A stretch of 16,587 bases of DNA, taken from assembly GCA_046290815.1 (NCBI GenBank), contig JBKBUF010000052.1, positions 1 through 16,587 on the forward strand. The letters are read 5' to 3'. Within the stretch, counting starts at the first letter, position 1. Each line of letters starts with the position of its first letter. The position numbers and the translations under genes are program-made. Shown piece after piece: positions 6,562 to 14,123 of the stretch. Below the pieces are notes generated by a model, which was given only the letters and a program-made list of their open reading frames with translations, did not search any database and was not told where the DNA came from. This stretch comes from JBKBUF01 sp046290815. Its GTDB lineage: Bacteria > Bacteroidota > Bacteroidia > Cytophagales > Cytophagaceae.

Positions 6562-7186
6562 AAAAGCCAGGTTGATATACATGCTTTTGTTCATGTCAGC
6601 CTGCTGCTGTATGCTTTTGCTATGGAGAGCTGCCATTTGTGAAAGAATGGGATACTTATTCCTGGTATGGAATCTTTTTCTTGCACTTATCCCTCTTGGT
6701 TTCTCTTATAAACTGTACAGGGTGTATGAGAGTCAAAGAGGCAGGTATTTTCTTATTCCTGCACTCGGAATATTATGGCTGCTGTTTTTTCCTAATGCCC
6801 CATACATCATTACCGACTTCATCCATCTGGAGCCTAAAGACAACATTCCGATGTGGTTCGATGCAGGCATATTGTTTTCATTTGCCTTAACGGCGCTGTT
6901 AAGCGGACTCATTTCTCTTTACTTTATTCATGAGTTGCTTTCGAAATTGCTGAAAGCCTTTTCCTGGCCGGTGATTATCTTTCTTCTTTTCCTGTCAGGC
7001 TATGGTGTCTTCCTTGGAAGAATAAGAAGATGGAACAGCTGGGATATCGTGGTAAACACTAAGCCCCTCCTTGTTGACTCCATACAAAACCTGAGCAATG
7101 AGACCGCCATCACTATTACCTGCATGTTTGGCTTCTTATTGCTGATCAGCTATGGAATTGTAAGGACACTGATTAATGAGGAATGA
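6521..7186 (+). CDS. DUF1361 membrane protein
   Basis: A 221-aa protein with about six to seven membrane segments. It carries the DUF1361 (PF07099) signature: WNLFLALIPLGFSY (50-63), LWLLFFPNAPYIITDFIHL (85-103), MWFDAG (111-116), and the GVFLGRIRRWNSWD segment followed by a final helix. The function of the family is unknown. The start at 6521 lies inside the upstream gene, overlapping by 41 nt. A second ATG at 6533 would also work. Translational coupling with the previous gene is likely. The last codons (INEE, stop) lie in a TGAATG heptamer array, much as for the DUF4173-like gene. Confidence 0.85.
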   Translation: MKSIMRNLKLNSDKKARLIYMLLFMSACCCMLLLWRAAICERMGYLFLVWNLFLALIPLGFSYKLYRVYESQRGRYFLIPALGILWLLFFPNAPYIITDFIHLEPKDNIPMWFDAGILFSFALTALLSGLISLYFIHELLSKLLKAFSWPVIIFLLFLSGYGVFLGRIRRWNSWDIVVNTKPLLVDSIQNLSNETAITITCMFGFLLLISYGIVRTLINEE

Positions 7187-7254
7187 TGAATGTTGAATGC
7201 TGAATGGGGGAAGGTTGATATTGGATGTTGGATATTGGATGATGAAGGTTGAGT
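7173..7254 (+). repeat. Heptamer tandem array (TGAATGY then TGGATRT units)
   Basis: Starts in the last codons of the DUF1361 gene. TGAATG units run to about 7206. A second block from about 7215 keeps the 7-nt period with changed units (TTGATAT, TGGATGT, TGGATAT, TGGATGA, TGAAGGT). Confidence 0.8.
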
Positions 7255-7281
7255 TACCGTCAGACTGAGGGTAATTTTACC
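7254..7281 (-). repeat. Dispersed CTGACGGTA repeat, copy 2
   Basis: The reverse complement reads CTCAGTCTGACGGTA, one change from copy 1. TTACC 7254-7258 can pair with GGTAA 7270-7274. The flanking GGTAATTTTACC (7270-7281) is a near-palindrome comparable to GGTAATATTACC in copy 3. It lies between convergent genes. From here to 7365 I see only a weak AAAGC/GCTTT hairpin (7346-7360). Confidence 0.5.
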
Positions 7282-7365
7282 AGTAATCTTAAACTATTTA
7301 ACACCTGAACCGGAATTTGAATTTATGATATGCTGTTTCCCACTTAAAGCTTATAGCTTTCCGCT

Positions 7366-7815
7366 TTAAAGCACCTCCTCCACCACATACTTCCTGCCAT
7401 TAAACTCAAAGCTGTCGTTTCTCCTTTTTCCCATCAGCATTTTACCTATGGGAGAAACGGCAGAAATGGCAAAAAACTTTTCTCCTGAGGTGGTTAATTG
7501 TCCGGCGCTGATGGAAATATAAAACTTACCTTCATTGGTAGTTACCAGGCTTCCTAATGAAACTACTTCATGCTTCTTTTCCGGATCGATCTGATCCAGT
7601 ACCTGCTTTAACTTCAATGCCTCTCCCAGCTGAACGGTATTTTTTTCAATCTCCAACTGCATCATGGCCCTACCCGTTTCGTACTTATCACCAGCACTGC
7701 TTTTCGTTTCATCATTAGCAGCAGCCTGCGCAGAAGCTATAGCCTTTTGTGCAGAAGAGATTCTTTCTTCTACGAAGGAGTAACAGAGGGAGTGGTATTT
7801 ATTTTTTGAGTTCAA
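7366..7815 (-). CDS. GreA/GreB-like small protein
   Basis: A 149-aa protein. The N-terminal helical half (VEERISSAQKAIASAQAAAN, then ETKSSAGDKYETGRAMMQLE, EALKLKQVLDQI) resembles a short coiled coil. The C-terminal half resembles the GreA FKBP-like domain, with VSLGSLVTTN and the marker SPIGKMLMGKR near 121-131, then FEFNGRKYVVEEVL. It is shorter than true GreA (about 158 aa), so binding of RNA polymerase is possible but a different role is equally likely. The only usable start in frame is TTG (7815-7813), because an in-frame TAA (7821-7819) lies two codons upstream. The start lies in a heptamer array, which appears to have replaced the original ATG region. Confidence 0.75.
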   Translation of the reverse strand: MNSKNKYHSLCYSFVEERISSAQKAIASAQAAANDETKSSAGDKYETGRAMMQLEIEKNTVQLGEALKLKQVLDQIDPEKKHEVVSLGSLVTTNEGKFYISISAGQLTTSGEKFFAISAVSPIGKMLMGKRRNDSFEFNGRKYVVEEVL

Positions 7816-7877
7816 AGGTTAAAGGTCAAAGTTTAAAGTTTAAAGGTAAAAGATAAAAGCATTAAGCTTTAAGCTTA
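7811..7877 (+). repeat. Heptamer tandem array (TTTAAAG / GTCAAAG)
   Basis: Units TTCAAAG, GTTAAAG, GTCAAAG, TTTAAAG, TTTAAAG, GTAAAAG, ATAAAAG run without a break at 7-nt spacing from 7811 and become degenerate towards 7877. The array overlaps the start codon of the GreA-like gene and occupies the place of its promoter. The 364-nt gap 7816-8179 holds this array, two other repeats and a terminator, but no gene. Confidence 0.8.
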
Positions 7878-7901
7878 AGGTCAAAGGAAGTAAAGTACAA
7901 A

Positions 7902-8000
7902 TTCTTCTGCCGAAGGCTTCCTTTGCTTTCTTAAAAACTCCAACATAAATCTTTGCGGTTCTTTGCGTTTTCCTTTGCGCCACTTTGCGTGAAATAATTT
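7902..8000 (-). repeat. Dispersed ACGCAAAG repeat, copy B
   Basis: The reverse complement begins TTTCACGCAAAGTGGCGCAA and ends in the same GAAGCCTTCGGC segment as copy A (5914-6010). It lies in inverted orientation to copy A, about 1.9 kb away. No reading frame or U-tract was seen in it. Confidence 0.8.
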
Positions 8001-8039
8001 TAAACCCAATATATTCTTATGCTTTAAGTTAAGCCTTCC

Positions 8040-8058
8040 GCCTGACGGTAATATTACC
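8040..8058 (+). repeat. Dispersed CTGACGGTA repeat, copy 3
   Basis: GCCTGACGGTA (8040-8050) runs into a perfect 12-nt palindrome GGTAATATTACC (8047-8058). It shares the CTGACGGTA core with the copies at 1890 and 7255. Confidence 0.5.
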
Positions 8059-8084
8059 ATTCAATATAACACTTTACTTTCTTC

Positions 8085-8147
8085 TTAAAGATAAAAATAA
8101 AGTGCGGGAAATAAAACCGGGTTCTGTAGGTTAAATTGCCGCACTTT
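8085..8147 (-). terminator. Rho-independent terminator of the GH81 gene
   Basis: On the minus strand, 33 nt after the GH81 stop: a 9-bp perfect stem (AAAGTGCGG 8099-8107 with CCGCACTTT 8139-8147). An inner AACC/GGTT pairing (8115-8118 / 8129-8132) lies within it. A U-rich run follows (complement of 8085-8098). Confidence 0.65.
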
Positions 8148-8171
8148 AAACTTTGAACTTTAAACTTTCAA
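8144..8171 (+). repeat. Heptamer tandem array (CTTTRAA)
   Basis: Four units, CTTTAAA, CTTTGAA, CTTTAAA and CTTTCAA, at exact 7-nt spacing. It ends 8 nt from the stop codon of the GH81 gene and overlaps the first arm of its terminator. Confidence 0.75.
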
Positions 8172-8179
8172 CTCATCAA

Positions 8180-11161
8180 CTACTCCCTCACCAGCCTCAC
8201 CGTCTGCACCTCTCCGTCACCAATATTTCTTACTTCAATAAAGTAAACTCCTTTGCTTATCATATCAAGAGAAATATGTTTTCCTTCAGCACTGATCTCT
8301 CTTATTGTTTCTGCATGTACTTCCCTGCCCAGCATATCTTTTAAACTGATGATGTATCCTGAATTTTCTGCTTCATAATTCATCAATTGAACTATCACAA
8401 AATTATCCGCAGGATTAGGATAAACCATCAATGTACCTTGTGCACTATTGAAGTTTATCGAAACTATTTTACTGATGCTTTCTGTATGATCAAGATCCAC
8501 CTGTATCAGTCTGTAATAATTTATACCTGACAGCGGTGATTCATCCACCATCGTGTATTCCTGCAAACTGTTGCTGTTGCCTTTAGATTCTACAGTACCA
8601 ATACTCTCCCAATTATTAACATCTCTGCTTCGTTGAACTATGAAATGGCTGTTGTCCTTCTCAAATGCTGTACTCCATTTCAATACCGTCTTGTCCTTAA
8701 CTTTTTTCGCTTCAAATTCCAGCAGCTCTACAGGAAGCGTATTCGGACAAACTTTATAGACAATTACTGTATCATTGGGCACATTGAAGCTTCTGCCATC
8801 AGTAAATGTTACAACTCTGGGTCCTTGTCCACGTGGCATGTAGATCATATAATGTTTGCAATCTCCCTTTTTGAAAACCTGATATCCGGCAATGTCTGCA
8901 CGCACTGTTGCATCTATCACTCCCACGCTATCGAAAGTATGGATCCAATGATAAGTAAATGCTCTTTTGGTTATTCCCCATAAACCATTGTTTGCATTGA
9001 AAGCTGCAATTGCCGCAGTGGCATTGTGCGTTGCATGCTGTGCATTGATGGCTTCTCCCCATCCGCCCCATTGTCCATAGTTTTGTCCGATCTGCGCATA
9101 TTCAGTTGCAGCCCCTTGTACATGTGTACCCAGCCAGGTGGAAGCTCCTGTTACCGGTACATATGTAATTCCGTGGATCCATTCAGGTTCGTTACCAAAA
9201 AACGTTGCATAGTTACCTCCCCAGTTATAAACCATAGTCATATGCCTGTGTGTATAAGCATTGGCATAAGGCGCTCCGTTAACAGCGCCATCCACATCAA
9301 ACCAGTATTGTCTTGCCGCCTCTGACTCGGTAACGAATAACAAAGCTCCAAGCTGTTTCATGGTATTGTTGTTCGTGGCCTGTCCCCAAAGAAAAACTCC
9401 GGCAGCAAAGTTAATGGCTTCAGAAACTGATTCCTGGTCTGTGGCCATCGCATCTGCCCATGAATGTCCGGTATAGGGATCAAAATATTTCAGATAAGGA
9501 AACCATGGTCTTGTATTACCATTATTTCCGGGGTCTGTCATTTCTTTTGTTTCATTGGCTATAGATCGTATAACAGTTTCCACCATCGCCCCATAGTTGT
9601 TAATAAATGCAGCATCGTATCTTGCAAGTATGGCAGCAGCCATAATAAAGTAACCTACATGAAAATGTGCATCGACAAAAGTACCTGAACTTCCGAAACC
9701 ATTCGGGTAATGTGACATGTGGTTGAATAAGGGACTATAGGCAAAGTACCTGTTATAGTTGGCATCATTGGAAACAAGCCAGTCCTGCAGACGATCTCTC
9801 AGGTGAAACAATATGGTATTGAATGCTGCCATATTTCCAATCTGTCTTGCAATCTGCAAATTGGTTGTCAGTTCCATGAACTGGTCTTTATTATAGCCGT
9901 CAGCAGCATTTGCCATTAGTGCAAGTGAATTGGCAAAAGCATTGATGTAATTATTCAACTGCACTCTGTTAGCAGTGTTTGCCCAAGCAAGGTTAGGAAG
10001 AATGCCCAGATGAGGCATTACCGTGCTGAATGTATTTCCTCTGACAAGTCTCATGGCACCTCGTGGACAATAATACTGCAGACCGGTATACTCTGCACCA
10101 TTTGCCTGAGGGGAATATAACCACTGATGCCTGTACAATGCCTGTAGTGTACCGGTATTGGCAGCCCCATACACATTGGTGGTGGTTACATTAAAGTTAG
10201 TTGTCAAAGTAGCCGCAGTCTCATTGAAGTTGTACGTATGAGTTGTCCCTGTTATGAAATTGAAGGCACGCTGTGCAAAAAGAGTCAGGGTTGCCTGTGA
10301 AGCATCCGGAAGAACTGCTACTGTCACATACCTTGCAGCATCGGGTATATCGGCAGTAAAGTTCGCACCGAACGGAGCCATTCCATTTACATTTCCTGCA
10401 AGGCCGGGGACATTATAACCTCCAAGAGTCGTACCGGGGGGAAAGAACAAGCCGATGGTAGCCTGAGATGCTGCAGAATTCATCGGATCTGCTGTTATTG
10501 ATACTGCATGTACGTTGGCATCTGTATATATAGCATTCAATCTCGAAGTACCCTGATTATAGAATTGCAGGTCTGTAGTATTGTTTCTTTCCACAAACAG
10601 GTACGGGCAACCACTGGCAGTTGTAGCTCTTAATATATTAGCGCCAGAGACCTGCCGAAAGGTCGCATGCCAGTCACCATAACCATCTACTGAGGTAGCT
10701 GTGGCATTTTGTCCTGTAAAACCAACTCTCATATGTATAAGCACAGGACCATTATTTACCTGGTTTGCCCCACTGACGATATTAGCATTCGGACGGTAAC
10801 TGATTTCAAAACCTGTGTTGGCTGCAGTGAGGATCATAGGATAAGGAAACATCCTGCCGGAATGGTTGTGGCCTCTGAAGGTCACTTCACCGTCGGTTCC
10901 GTTGCCGAGGTTTACATTCCATAATGCTGAAGTCCACCATTGATGAGATTGAAAAGGGCCTGTATAATTCGGGCCCCTTGTAATATAACCCGCACCTGCT
11001 GCTCCGCCCCCGATAACATCGAAAGTATTCACACCCTGATAATCATCGAGCGGTATGGTAAGGTTGTAGCTTCCTGTTCCTCCTCCCGGAAAAACCTGCT
11101 GGCCCATAGCGGTATTTTTCAGGAGAAACAGCAGCCCAAAGGCTAGTATAATCTGTTTCAT
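8180..11161 (-). CDS. GH81 endo-beta-1,3-glucanase with T9SS sorting domain
   Basis: A 993-aa secreted enzyme predicted to cut internal beta-1,3-glucosidic bonds in laminarin, callose or fungal-wall glucan. A signal peptide ends near residue 20 (LLKNTAMG-QQ). The GH81 body covers about 40-790, with a beta-rich first half and a helical second half. The motif GTFVDAHFHVGYF carries D497, and DQESVSEAINF carries E577 and E581. These match the conserved Asp and the Glu pair of GH81 active sites. A linker-like beta domain follows (about 808-905, LPVELLEFEAKK to INYYRLIQVD), of the kind common in Bacteroidetes exported proteins. The last 85 residues form a T9SS type A sorting domain (YPNPADNFV, KDMLGREV, GVYFIEV), so it is exported by the type IX system and probably anchored at or released from the surface. 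The length is normal for GH81 plus these extras. Confidence 0.95.
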   Translation of the reverse strand: MKQIILAFGLLFLLKNTAMGQQVFPGGGTGSYNLTIPLDDYQGVNTFDVIGGGAAGAGYITRGPNYTGPFQSHQWWTSALWNVNLGNGTDGEVTFRGHNHSGRMFPYPMILTAANTGFEISYRPNANIVSGANQVNNGPVLIHMRVGFTGQNATATSVDGYGDWHATFRQVSGANILRATTASGCPYLFVERNNTTDLQFYNQGTSRLNAIYTDANVHAVSITADPMNSAASQATIGLFFPPGTTLGGYNVPGLAGNVNGMAPFGANFTADIPDAARYVTVAVLPDASQATLTLFAQRAFNFITGTTHTYNFNETAATLTTNFNVTTTNVYGAANTGTLQALYRHQWLYSPQANGAEYTGLQYYCPRGAMRLVRGNTFSTVMPHLGILPNLAWANTANRVQLNNYINAFANSLALMANAADGYNKDQFMELTTNLQIARQIGNMAAFNTILFHLRDRLQDWLVSNDANYNRYFAYSPLFNHMSHYPNGFGSSGTFVDAHFHVGYFIMAAAILARYDAAFINNYGAMVETVIRSIANETKEMTDPGNNGNTRPWFPYLKYFDPYTGHSWADAMATDQESVSEAINFAAGVFLWGQATNNNTMKQLGALLFVTESEAARQYWFDVDGAVNGAPYANAYTHRHMTMVYNWGGNYATFFGNEPEWIHGITYVPVTGASTWLGTHVQGAATEYAQIGQNYGQWGGWGEAINAQHATHNATAAIAAFNANNGLWGITKRAFTYHWIHTFDSVGVIDATVRADIAGYQVFKKGDCKHYMIYMPRGQGPRVVTFTDGRSFNVPNDTVIVYKVCPNTLPVELLEFEAKKVKDKTVLKWSTAFEKDNSHFIVQRSRDVNNWESIGTVESKGNSNSLQEYTMVDESPLSGINYYRLIQVDLDHTESISKIVSINFNSAQGTLMVYPNPADNFVIVQLMNYEAENSGYIISLKDMLGREVHAETIREISAEGKHISLDMISKGVYFIEVRNIGDGEVQTVRLVRE

Positions 11162-11242
11162 ATGTGTGTATGTGTTTTAGTTGTACTGGGTTCTTTTTCT
11201 TGCTTTTATTTTAAATAAGATTATTCGAATATTTTTTTGTAT

Positions 11243-11272
11243 ATAAAATACAGCGGGCAATAAGCAAGCAAA
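11243..11272 (-). promoter_or_regulatory. Candidate promoter of the GH81 gene
   Basis: On the minus strand, TTTG (11272-11269) is an exact -33 element. TATTTTAT (11250-11243) lies 18 nt downstream as a partial -7 element (TAnnTT matches, the last two bases do not). This predicts a leader of about 75 nt before the ATG at 11161. Confidence 0.4.
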
Positions 11273-11277
11273 CGGGA

Positions 11278-11340
11278 GAAAAAAAATAAGAATATACCTG
11301 AGACGGAACCGATAAAGGACAATCGGTTTTTCGCCTCAGG
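11278..11340 (-). terminator. Strong hairpin with U-tract between GH3 and GH81
   Basis: CCTGAG 11297-11302 pairs with CTCAGG 11335-11340, CG with CG, and GAACCGAT (11306-11313) with ATCGGTTT (11322-11329). The total is about 16 bp with one mismatch and a small bulge around an 8-nt loop. On the minus strand a U-rich run follows (complement of 11281-11292). It would end transcription from the GH3 gene before the GH81 promoter. It is 230 nt beyond the GH3 stop, so an attenuator role is an alternative. Confidence 0.55.
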
Positions 11341-11431
11341 GACACGTAAAAAGTCAGATTAAAATACTATAAGTCAATAGATTGGGTACAGACAGAATAA
11401 AAAAGTCTTTCGCATTCAGCACAATGGAATT

Positions 11432-11573
11432 TACGAGGTACGATTTTAGAATTACGATTGGTGTCCTGAATGTTGAATGATAAATGTTGAATGTTGAATT
11501 AATCGTTCCTCGTAATTGGTTCCTAGTCCCCCTTATATCTCGTCCCTCGTACCTCAAATCCCGTACTTCCTAG
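11432..11573. repeat. Three neighbouring heptamer arrays (TACGATT, TGAATGT, CTCGTAC)
   Basis: TACGAGG-TACGATT-TTAGAAT-TACGATT at 11432-11459. TGAATG-type units at 11467-11500. CTCGTCC-CTCGTAC-CTCAAAT-CCCGTAC-TTCCTAG at 11539-11573. All keep a 7-nt period although the units are unrelated. The last unit contains the stop codon (TAG on the minus strand) of the GH3 gene. The 408-nt gap 11162-11569 holds these arrays, the hairpin and the GH81 promoter, with no gene. Confidence 0.75.
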
Positions 11574-13819
11574 GGTCCTGTTACCACAAAACCATCCTTC
11601 AACCCTCCTATCATCACTTCAAATTCACCTGGTTCGGTGATTTTTTTCAGGTCCTGGCCTATAAATCCCAAGTCGTCTGTACTCAGCTCAAATTCCACTG
11701 TTTTAGTTTCACCAGGTTTCAGGTGGATTTTTTGGAATCTCCTTAGTCTTTTTACCGGCGGAACAACAGAGGCATATAAATCCCTGGAATATAACTCAAT
11801 TACTTCCTTTCCTTCTTTAGCACCGGTGTTTTTGATCGTCACTGTAATTTTGATGGTGCCATTTAATTTGACTTCTTTTTGATCAATTGAAAGGTCAGAA
11901 TATTCAAACCTTGTATAACTTAGGCCATGCCCAAACTGGTACTGTGGATTAAACTGATAGGTGTATGAATACGGCTCTGCCACTTCCACTGCTTCGTCAA
12001 GTGTTTTATGGTCATACGTCAATAATTCTCCTGCATATCTTGGATAAGTGAAAGGTAATTTGCCTGATGGATTTGTATCTCCGAAAAGTACTTCTGCCAC
12101 CGCATCGGCTCCTCTGGAACCTTGCCATAATGAAAGAACAATGCTTCCTGCATTCTTTTCAATATTTCTGATAATTCTTGGACGACCTTCAGAAATGATC
12201 AAGGTAACAGGCTTTCCAGTTCCGGCCAGGGCTTTTACCAGTTGCTGCTGAATAAGGGGAAGTTCAAGATCTGCAATGTTACCTGGTGTTTCCGCATACG
12301 CATCTTCTCCTATACATATCACAATATGATCTGCTCCTGCAGCAGCTCTCACAGCTTCAGCAATATTGATATCTTTCTCTGTAAAATCTGTTCCCTGTAC
12401 ATACTTCACATTGTTTTCTCCTGCAATATTTTTAATAGCTTGCAGAAATGTATTGCAATCTTCTGCAAAATACTTGTCCGATTGCCCCTGCCAGGTATAG
12501 GTCCATGCACCATGTATTGCAGTCTTAGAATTGGCTGCAGGACCAGTGACCAATAGTTTTTTTCCTTTCTTCAGTGGAAGTGCGGAGTTATCGTTTTTAA
12601 GTAAAACAACCGATTCCCGGGCAGCCTCAAGTGCTGCATTTTTATATTCCGGCAAAGCAAAATTCTTTAATGCTTCTTTCTCCACGTAAGGATTGGCAAA
12701 CAATCCTAATTCTTTTTTCAATTCAAGCACTCTCCTGACAGATTCGTTTATTCGCACTTCAGATATGCGTCCTTCTTTAACCAGCTCAATAAGATAATCG
12801 GTAAACTGAAAATCGAAAGGAACGATGCATAGGTCTATTCCGGCATTGACACTAAGCAGAACTGCTTCTTTATAGGAGGCAGCGACTTTATGCCGCTCGT
12901 GGAGCTTTTTGATATCTTCCCAATCGCTGATGATTACACCTTTAAATTTCAGTTCATTTCTCAGTACATCTGTAAGCAAATACTTGTTTGCATGCAGGGG
13001 GACACCATTTACATCACCTGAGTTAACCATCAGTGTCCGTGATCCCGCATCTACTGCTGACTTAAATGGCGGAAGGAAATATTCTCTCAGTACAATTTCA
13101 GGAATATAGGCCGGGGCACGGTCTTTACCGGATTGTGGAAGCGAGTAACCTACGTAATGTTTCATGCATGCGGCGACATGGTTAATATCACCAACGTTTT
13201 CACCTTCATAACCTTTGATACTTGCCTCACCCATTACAGTAGCGAGATAAACATCTTCGCCGAATGTTTCGGCAAATCTTGGCCACAGCGGCTGCCTTCC
13301 TACATCAAGTACAGGTGAAAAATTATATCTTATTCCGGAAGCTCTTACTTCTTTAGCTGTAATTTCAGAGGCAAGTCTGGTTAATTCAGGATTCCGGGCA
13401 GCAGCTAAGGCAAGATTATGAGGAAATATGGTGGAGTTTAAAGTATAATTTGCACCATGAACGGCATCAATGCAATATAGAAAAGGAATTTTCAGCCTGC
13501 TTTCTCTCATATTGATGCTTTGTATGGTGTCGATCAATTGATGCCATACTTCAATGGCGTAAGCGTGAGAAACTACATTCTGCAATGAGCCTACATGTTT
13601 GTCAAGTATTACATTCCGCAGTTTGACAGGATCTATTTCAGGTTCTGAATCTTTTTTCGTGATGGTGGTTAAAGTAAGATTAGTCATCTGTCCTACCTTT
13701 TCCTCCAAAGTCATCTGATCTATGAGTGAGGAAATTTCATCCTTTCTGGTCTCTGAACATGAAATAAAAAGAACAGAAAAACCAAGTAGCAGCGGGAGCC
13801 AATTAAAGTTTTTGATCAT
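11570..13819 (-). CDS. GH3 beta-glucosidase, lipoprotein
   Basis: A 749-aa enzyme that releases glucose from beta-glucosides and oligosaccharides. A lipoprotein signal ends at LFISC (C21), so it is probably anchored in the outer membrane or faces the periplasm. The GH3 N-terminal barrel (about 30-370) has the nucleophile D299 in VIISDWED, and KHYVGY and MVNSGDVNG form the substrate pocket. The GH3 C-terminal domain (about 403-600) begins SVVLLKNDNSALPL; E510 in GEDAYAETPG is the likely acid/base. A fibronectin III-like domain (about 640-745) completes the common three-domain form. The length is normal. It lies upstream of the GH81 glucanase on the same strand and likely hydrolyses its products. 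Substrate preference (beta-1,3 versus beta-1,4) cannot be read from sequence. Confidence 0.95.
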   Translation of the reverse strand: MIKNFNWLPLLLGFSVLFISCSETRKDEISSLIDQMTLEEKVGQMTNLTLTTITKKDSEPEIDPVKLRNVILDKHVGSLQNVVSHAYAIEVWHQLIDTIQSINMRESRLKIPFLYCIDAVHGANYTLNSTIFPHNLALAAARNPELTRLASEITAKEVRASGIRYNFSPVLDVGRQPLWPRFAETFGEDVYLATVMGEASIKGYEGENVGDINHVAACMKHYVGYSLPQSGKDRAPAYIPEIVLREYFLPPFKSAVDAGSRTLMVNSGDVNGVPLHANKYLLTDVLRNELKFKGVIISDWEDIKKLHERHKVAASYKEAVLLSVNAGIDLCIVPFDFQFTDYLIELVKEGRISEVRINESVRRVLELKKELGLFANPYVEKEALKNFALPEYKNAALEAARESVVLLKNDNSALPLKKGKKLLVTGPAANSKTAIHGAWTYTWQGQSDKYFAEDCNTFLQAIKNIAGENNVKYVQGTDFTEKDINIAEAVRAAAGADHIVICIGEDAYAETPGNIADLELPLIQQQLVKALAGTGKPVTLIISEGRPRIIRNIEKNAGSIVLSLWQGSRGADAVAEVLFGDTNPSGKLPFTYPRYAGELLTYDHKTLDEAVEVAEPYSYTYQFNPQYQFGHGLSYTRFEYSDLSIDQKEVKLNGTIKITVTIKNTGAKEGKEVIELYSRDLYASVVPPVKRLRRFQKIHLKPGETKTVEFELSTDDLGFIGQDLKKITEPGEFEVMIGGLKDGFVVTGP

Positions 13820-13850
13820 ATATTGAAAGTATTAAGAATAAAAATTTATA

Positions 13851-13858
13851 CAAAAGTA
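13851..13858 (-). promoter_or_regulatory. -7 promoter element of the GH3 gene
   Basis: TACTTTTG on the minus strand is an exact TAnnTTTG match 31 nt before the ATG. I see no good -33 element at the normal distance. It suggests GH3 is transcribed separately from the metal-binding gene just upstream. Confidence 0.45.
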
Positions 13859-13870
13859 TAAGGAAAATTA

Positions 13871-14083
13871 TTAAAGTACACCCTTTACCATGAAACCTGC
13901 ATTTCCCACTATTTTTTTCAGTTCGTCCACTTCAAGTTTTTCAGTTTGTACAGTAAGCACCTTGTCAGGACCACTGGTATCCACCTCCCATTTTCCTATT
14001 TCTTTTTCACCATCAAGGAATGGTTTTATTTTTGCGACACATCCGCCACAATTGATATTGGTTTTTAATTTGTAAGTTTTCAT
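13871..14083 (-). CDS. Small heavy-metal-associated (HMA) domain protein
   Basis: A 70-aa protein forming a single ferredoxin-like HMA domain: KLKTNINCGGCVAKIKPFLD with C12 and C15 in the CxxC metal site, WEVDTSGPDKVLTVQ in the middle strands, and LKKIVGNAGFMV at the end. Proteins of this kind bind Cu(I) or other soft metals and hand them to transporters or buffer them in the cytoplasm. It lies 40 nt after the AraC-type regulator with the same orientation, so the two are probably one transcript. The regulator also carries a CxxC heavy-metal domain. No metal-transporting ATPase is present in the window. Confidence 0.85.
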   Translation of the reverse strand: MKTYKLKTNINCGGCVAKIKPFLDGEKEIGKWEVDTSGPDKVLTVQTEKLEVDELKKIVGNAGFMVKGVL

Positions 14084-14123
14084 TGGACTTTATTTTATTA
14101 ACAGTTAAAGATCCGAAAGCATT

